Assembly: GCA_003158705.1 (NCBI GenBank)
Contig: PMKX01000168.1
Coordinates: forward strand, 1 to 8,723
DNA length: 8,723 bases
Source of the DNA: Actinomycetota bacterium
Lineage (GTDB): Bacteria; Actinomycetota; Thermoleophilia; UBA2241
Direction of reading: 5' to 3'
The position numbers were made by a program, and so were the translations under genes. Under the pieces are notes generated by a model. That model saw only the letters and a list, made by a program, of their open reading frames with translations, ran no database searches and was not told where the DNA came from. Positions 7,268-8,723 of the stretch are shown in pieces. The stretch's first letter is position 1, and the number at the start of each line of letters is the position of its first letter.

Positions 7268-7302
7268 TTGACCAACGGGGCGTGCACCGGTTCTGATATC
7301 AT
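7268..7302 (+). promoter_or_regulatory. Candidate promoter for rho
   Basis: TTGACC at 7268-7273 resembles a sigma-70-type -35 element (5 of 6 to TTGACA). Eighteen bases later lies TCTGAT (7292-7297, a weak -10), and slightly further TATCAT (7297-7302, 5 of 6 to TATAAT but at 23-base spacing). The patch is markedly AT-richer than its surroundings and sits where a promoter for rho is expected, leaving a leader of roughly 200 bases. The spacing problem limits confidence. Confidence 0.4.
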
Positions 7303-7313
7303 AGGCACGCGCT

Positions 7314-7325
7314 GCACCGCGGTGC
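7314..7325. repeat. Perfect 12-base palindrome near the presumed rho start of transcription
   Basis: GCACCGCGGTGC is a perfect dyad just downstream of the candidate -10 region. It could be an operator half-site pair for a dimeric regulator, but a 12-base palindrome in GC-rich DNA can occur by chance. Confidence 0.25.
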
Positions 7326-7334
7326 GCTTCGTCG

Positions 7335-7357
7335 ACACACTCCACCTCTTCTTCAAA
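7335..7357 (+). promoter_or_regulatory. G-free, C-rich tract resembling a Rho-utilisation (rut) segment in the rho leader
   Basis: Twenty-three consecutive bases contain no G and carry repeated CA, CC and TC steps (for example CACTCCACCTCTTC). Such unpaired, C-rich and G-poor RNA is what the Rho primary binding site prefers, and rho is autoregulated by premature Rho-dependent termination in its leader in E. coli. In DNA this rich in G, the tract stands out. A role in autoregulation is inference. Confidence 0.35.
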
Positions 7358-7461
7358 GAGCGCCGCCGCGAGGTGCGACTGTAGGGGCAGTTCGAGACGG
7401 ATTCCTGTGCATAGGCCTGGTGTCCGGCTCGTCCTACTCTGCCGGGTCGCACGACACACTT

Positions 7462-7491
7462 ATGGAGGTCGGTGAACGACAATCGCTATGA
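7462..7491 (+). other. Possible nine-codon leader frame overlapping an upstream rho start
   Basis: An ATG at 7462 opens a short frame (MEVGERQSL) whose TGA overlaps the ATG at 7488, an in-frame alternative start of rho, as ATGA. The GGAGGT at 7464-7469 lies 18 bases before ATG 7488, which is longer than normal, and only two bases before a GTG at 7472 in another frame. The mini-frame lacks its own ribosome binding site, so it would need leaderless or unusual initiation. Kept as a weak possibility. Confidence 0.2.
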
Positions 7492-7526
7492 GCCCTTCCG
7501 AAGAACAGACAGAGAGAGACACAGCC

Positions 7527-8723
7527 ATGCAAGACGGAGCGCCGGCGGCAGTCGTCGATGTGCCTCCGGAACAAGCCGGCGATCAGGTCGCTGCGGCGTC
7601 TGAGGATGGCAAGCCGGCGACCGCTGCCGTGACGACGGAAGCAGCCTCGCCCGAGGCGGCTTCTCCTGAGGCGGCTTCACCCGAGCCGGCCGCGTCTGAG
7701 CCGGCCCCGTCTGAGGCGGTTCAGTCCGAGGCGGCTTCGCCCGGGGCGACCCCAGCTGGAGCCCCCAGCCCGCCCAAGGAGGCCGGTCAGCGGCCTGGTG
7801 GGCGCGGTGGCCGAGATCAGGGTGGCCGCGACCGCGGCCGCGATCGCGGTCGCGACCGTGGCAAGGAGCGCCCGGAGCGCCCCGAGCGCCAGGAGCGCCA
7901 CGAAGGACCGCCCATAACGCGCACGGGCATGCTCGACGTGCTGCCGGACGGCTTCGGCTTCCTGCGCACCAGCGGCTACACGCAGGGCGACCATGACGTG
8001 TACGTGTCGCTCTCGCAGATCCGCCGCTTCGGCCTGCGCCGCGGCGACGAGATCACGGGCCAGGTGCGCGAACCCAAAGACAACGAGAAGTACAACGCTC
8101 TGCTCAAGATCGACAACGTCAACGGCGTGGACCCGGAAGAGGCGCGCAAGCGGCCCTTCTTCGAGCAGCTCACGCCGCTCTTCCCTGAGCAGCGCCTGCG
8201 CCTGGAGACCGAAGAGCACGACACGGCGGCGCGCATCATCGACCTGCTGGCGCCCATCGGCAAGGGTCAGCGCGGCCTCATAGTGTCGCCGCCCAAGGCC
8301 GGCAAGACGACCATCCTCAAGAAGCTCGCCAACTCGATCACGGCCAACAACCCTGAGGTGTGCCTCATCGTGCTGCTCGTAGACGAGCGCCCGGAAGAGG
8401 TCACCGACATGCAGCGTTCCGTGCAGGGCGAGGTCGTGGCCAGCACCTTCGACCAGCCGTCGGAGAACCACGTGCAGGTCACCGAGCTGGTGCTCGACCG
8501 CGTCAAACGCCTGGTCGAGGCCGGCAAGGACGTGGTCGTGCTGCTCGACTCCATCACACGTATGGCGCGCGCTTATAACCTCAACACGCCGGCCTCGGGC
8601 CGCATACTCTCGGGCGGCGTCGACTCCACGGCTTTGTATCCCCCCAAGAAGTTCTTCGGCGCCGCCCGCAACATAGAGTTCGGCGGCTCACTCACCATTC
8701 TCGCCACGGCGCTGGTCGACACC
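7527..8723 (+). CDS. rho: Transcription termination factor Rho (3' truncated by window edge)
   Basis: The first 399 residues of Rho, the hexameric RNA-dependent ATPase that ends transcription. Residues 1-130 are a low-complexity extension (Ala/Pro/Glu repeats, then Arg/Gly/Asp repeats). The cold-shock-type RNA-binding domain follows ([18 protein letters not shown], 134-151; [18 protein letters not shown], 157-174). The ATPase core shows Walker A PPKAGKTT (255-262), [15 protein letters not shown] (283-297) with the catalytic glutamate, Walker [17 protein letters not shown] (336-351) and the Q-loop region [22 protein letters not shown] (361-382). The usual N-terminal helix bundle is not seen. 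ATG 7527 is chosen because GAGAG lies about 8 bases upstream; ATG 7488 would add 13 residues with atypical codons. An in-frame TGA at 7473-7475 rules out anything longer. In place of the usual IEEGG the protein has IEFGG (383-387). The gene continues beyond the window, and its position after threonine genes is normal for Actinobacteria. Confidence 0.97.
   Translation, partial: MQDGAPAAVVDVPPEQAGDQVAAASEDGKPATAAVTTEAASPEAASPEAASPEPAASEPAPSEAVQSEAASPGATPAGAPSPPKEAGQRPGGRGGRDQGGRDRGRDRGRDRGKERPERPERQERHEGPPITRTGMLDVLPDGFGFLRTSGYTQGDHDVYVSLSQIRRFGLRRGDEITGQVREPKDNEKYNALLKIDNVNGVDPEEARKRPFFEQLTPLFPEQRLRLETEEHDTAARIIDLLAPIGKGQRGLIVSPPKAGKTTILKKLANSITANNPEVCLIVLLVDERPEEVTDMQRSVQGEVVASTFDQPSENHVQVTELVLDRVKRLVEAGKDVVVLLDSITRMARAYNLNTPASGRILSGGVDSTALYPPKKFFGAARNIEFGGSLTILATALVDT
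7638..7742 (+). repeat. Degenerate 15-base tandem repeats encoding PEAAS/SEPA units in Rho
   Basis: Residues 38-72 of Rho consist of repeated [30 protein letters not shown] and EAASP units, encoded by imperfect 15-base repeats around GAGGCGGCTTC. The segment is acidic and predicted to be disordered. Such repeats may vary in copy number between strains. Confidence 0.8.
7797..7898 (+). repeat. Arg/Gly/Asp-rich repeats in the Rho N-terminal extension
   Basis: Residues 91-124 are strongly basic: [10 protein letters not shown], then three RDRG units encoded by near-identical 12-base repeats (7827-7862), then [11 protein letters not shown]. This resembles RGG-like nucleic-acid-binding tracts found in the N-terminal insertions of actinobacterial Rho proteins, and may add RNA affinity. 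Confidence 0.8.

Larger units (their letters stand above)
7218..7526 (+). other. Intergenic region and presumed leader of rho
   Basis: This 309-base stretch has no convincing gene of its own. It contains, from left to right, the right halves of the hairpins after 2PGK, an AT-richer patch with promoter-like hexamers (7268-7302), a 12-base palindrome (7314-7325), a G-free pyrimidine-rich tract (7335-7357), an unstructured-looking segment, a GGAGGT (7464-7469) and a nine-codon open frame (7462-7491) just before rho. Small frames on either strand across it lack a ribosome binding site or recognisable protein. Confidence 0.6.

Noticed and set aside
7004..7384. A plus-strand frame running from inside 2PGK into the rho leader
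   Set aside because: Most of it overlaps 2PGK in another frame, the rest lacks a ribosome binding site, and no domain is recognisable.
7638..7898. Tandem repeats as a CRISPR-like or intergenic repeat array
   Set aside because: The repeats are short (12 and 15 bases), contiguous without spacers, and in frame inside rho, so they are coding low-complexity repeats.
7677..8471. A 264-codon minus-strand open frame opposite rho
   Set aside because: Its translation mirrors the Rho repeats and core, has no recognisable domain, and rho is unambiguous on the other strand.
2..8723. A mobile element or defence island explaining the inserted genes
   Set aside because: No transposase, integrase, tRNA attachment site, terminal repeats or shift in composition could be seen; all genes are metabolic or core functions.

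Overview
The window is a dense, high-GC (roughly two thirds or more G+C by eye) bacterial segment with every gene on the plus strand. The closest visible affinity is to Actinobacteria: the Rho protein at the right end carries the '[15 protein letters not shown]' stretch and a long low-complexity N-terminal extension, and the threonine synthase-to-Rho order matches the actinobacterial hom-thrC-thrB-rho neighbourhood (as in Mycobacterium tuberculosis). A deep-branching or thermophile-related actinobacterial class such as Thermoleophilia or Rubrobacteria would fit, but this is inference.

Left part (1-1635): the 3' end of threonine synthase (thrC), followed with a one-base TGATG overlap by a gene of the archaeal-type cofactor-independent phosphoglycerate mutase family. 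It occupies the place where thrB (homoserine kinase) normally sits, so it is best read as the 'proposed homoserine kinase' branch of that family.

Middle part (1720-7217): four genes lie between the threonine genes and rho. They are a glycogen-debranching-type glycosidase, a calcineurin-like metallophosphoesterase, a cyclic 2,3-diphosphoglycerate synthetase (cPGS) and a 2-phosphoglycerate kinase with an N-terminal ATP-cone (2PGK). The last three are tightly packed and probably form one transcript. 2PGK and cPGS are the two enzymes that make cyclic 2,3-diphosphoglycerate (cDPG), a solute best known from hyperthermophilic methanogens. Finding the complete pathway in an actinobacterial-looking genome, linked to an uncharacterised phosphoesterase that could act in turnover, is the most interesting feature here.

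Right part (7218-8723): a 309-base intergenic region with nested hairpins, a candidate promoter and a G-free, rut-like tract precedes the transcription terminator gene rho, which runs off the window. This Rho appears to lack the usual N-terminal helix bundle and starts instead with PEAAS-type and RDRG-type repeats. No tRNA, rRNA, insertion sequence or CRISPR array was seen.
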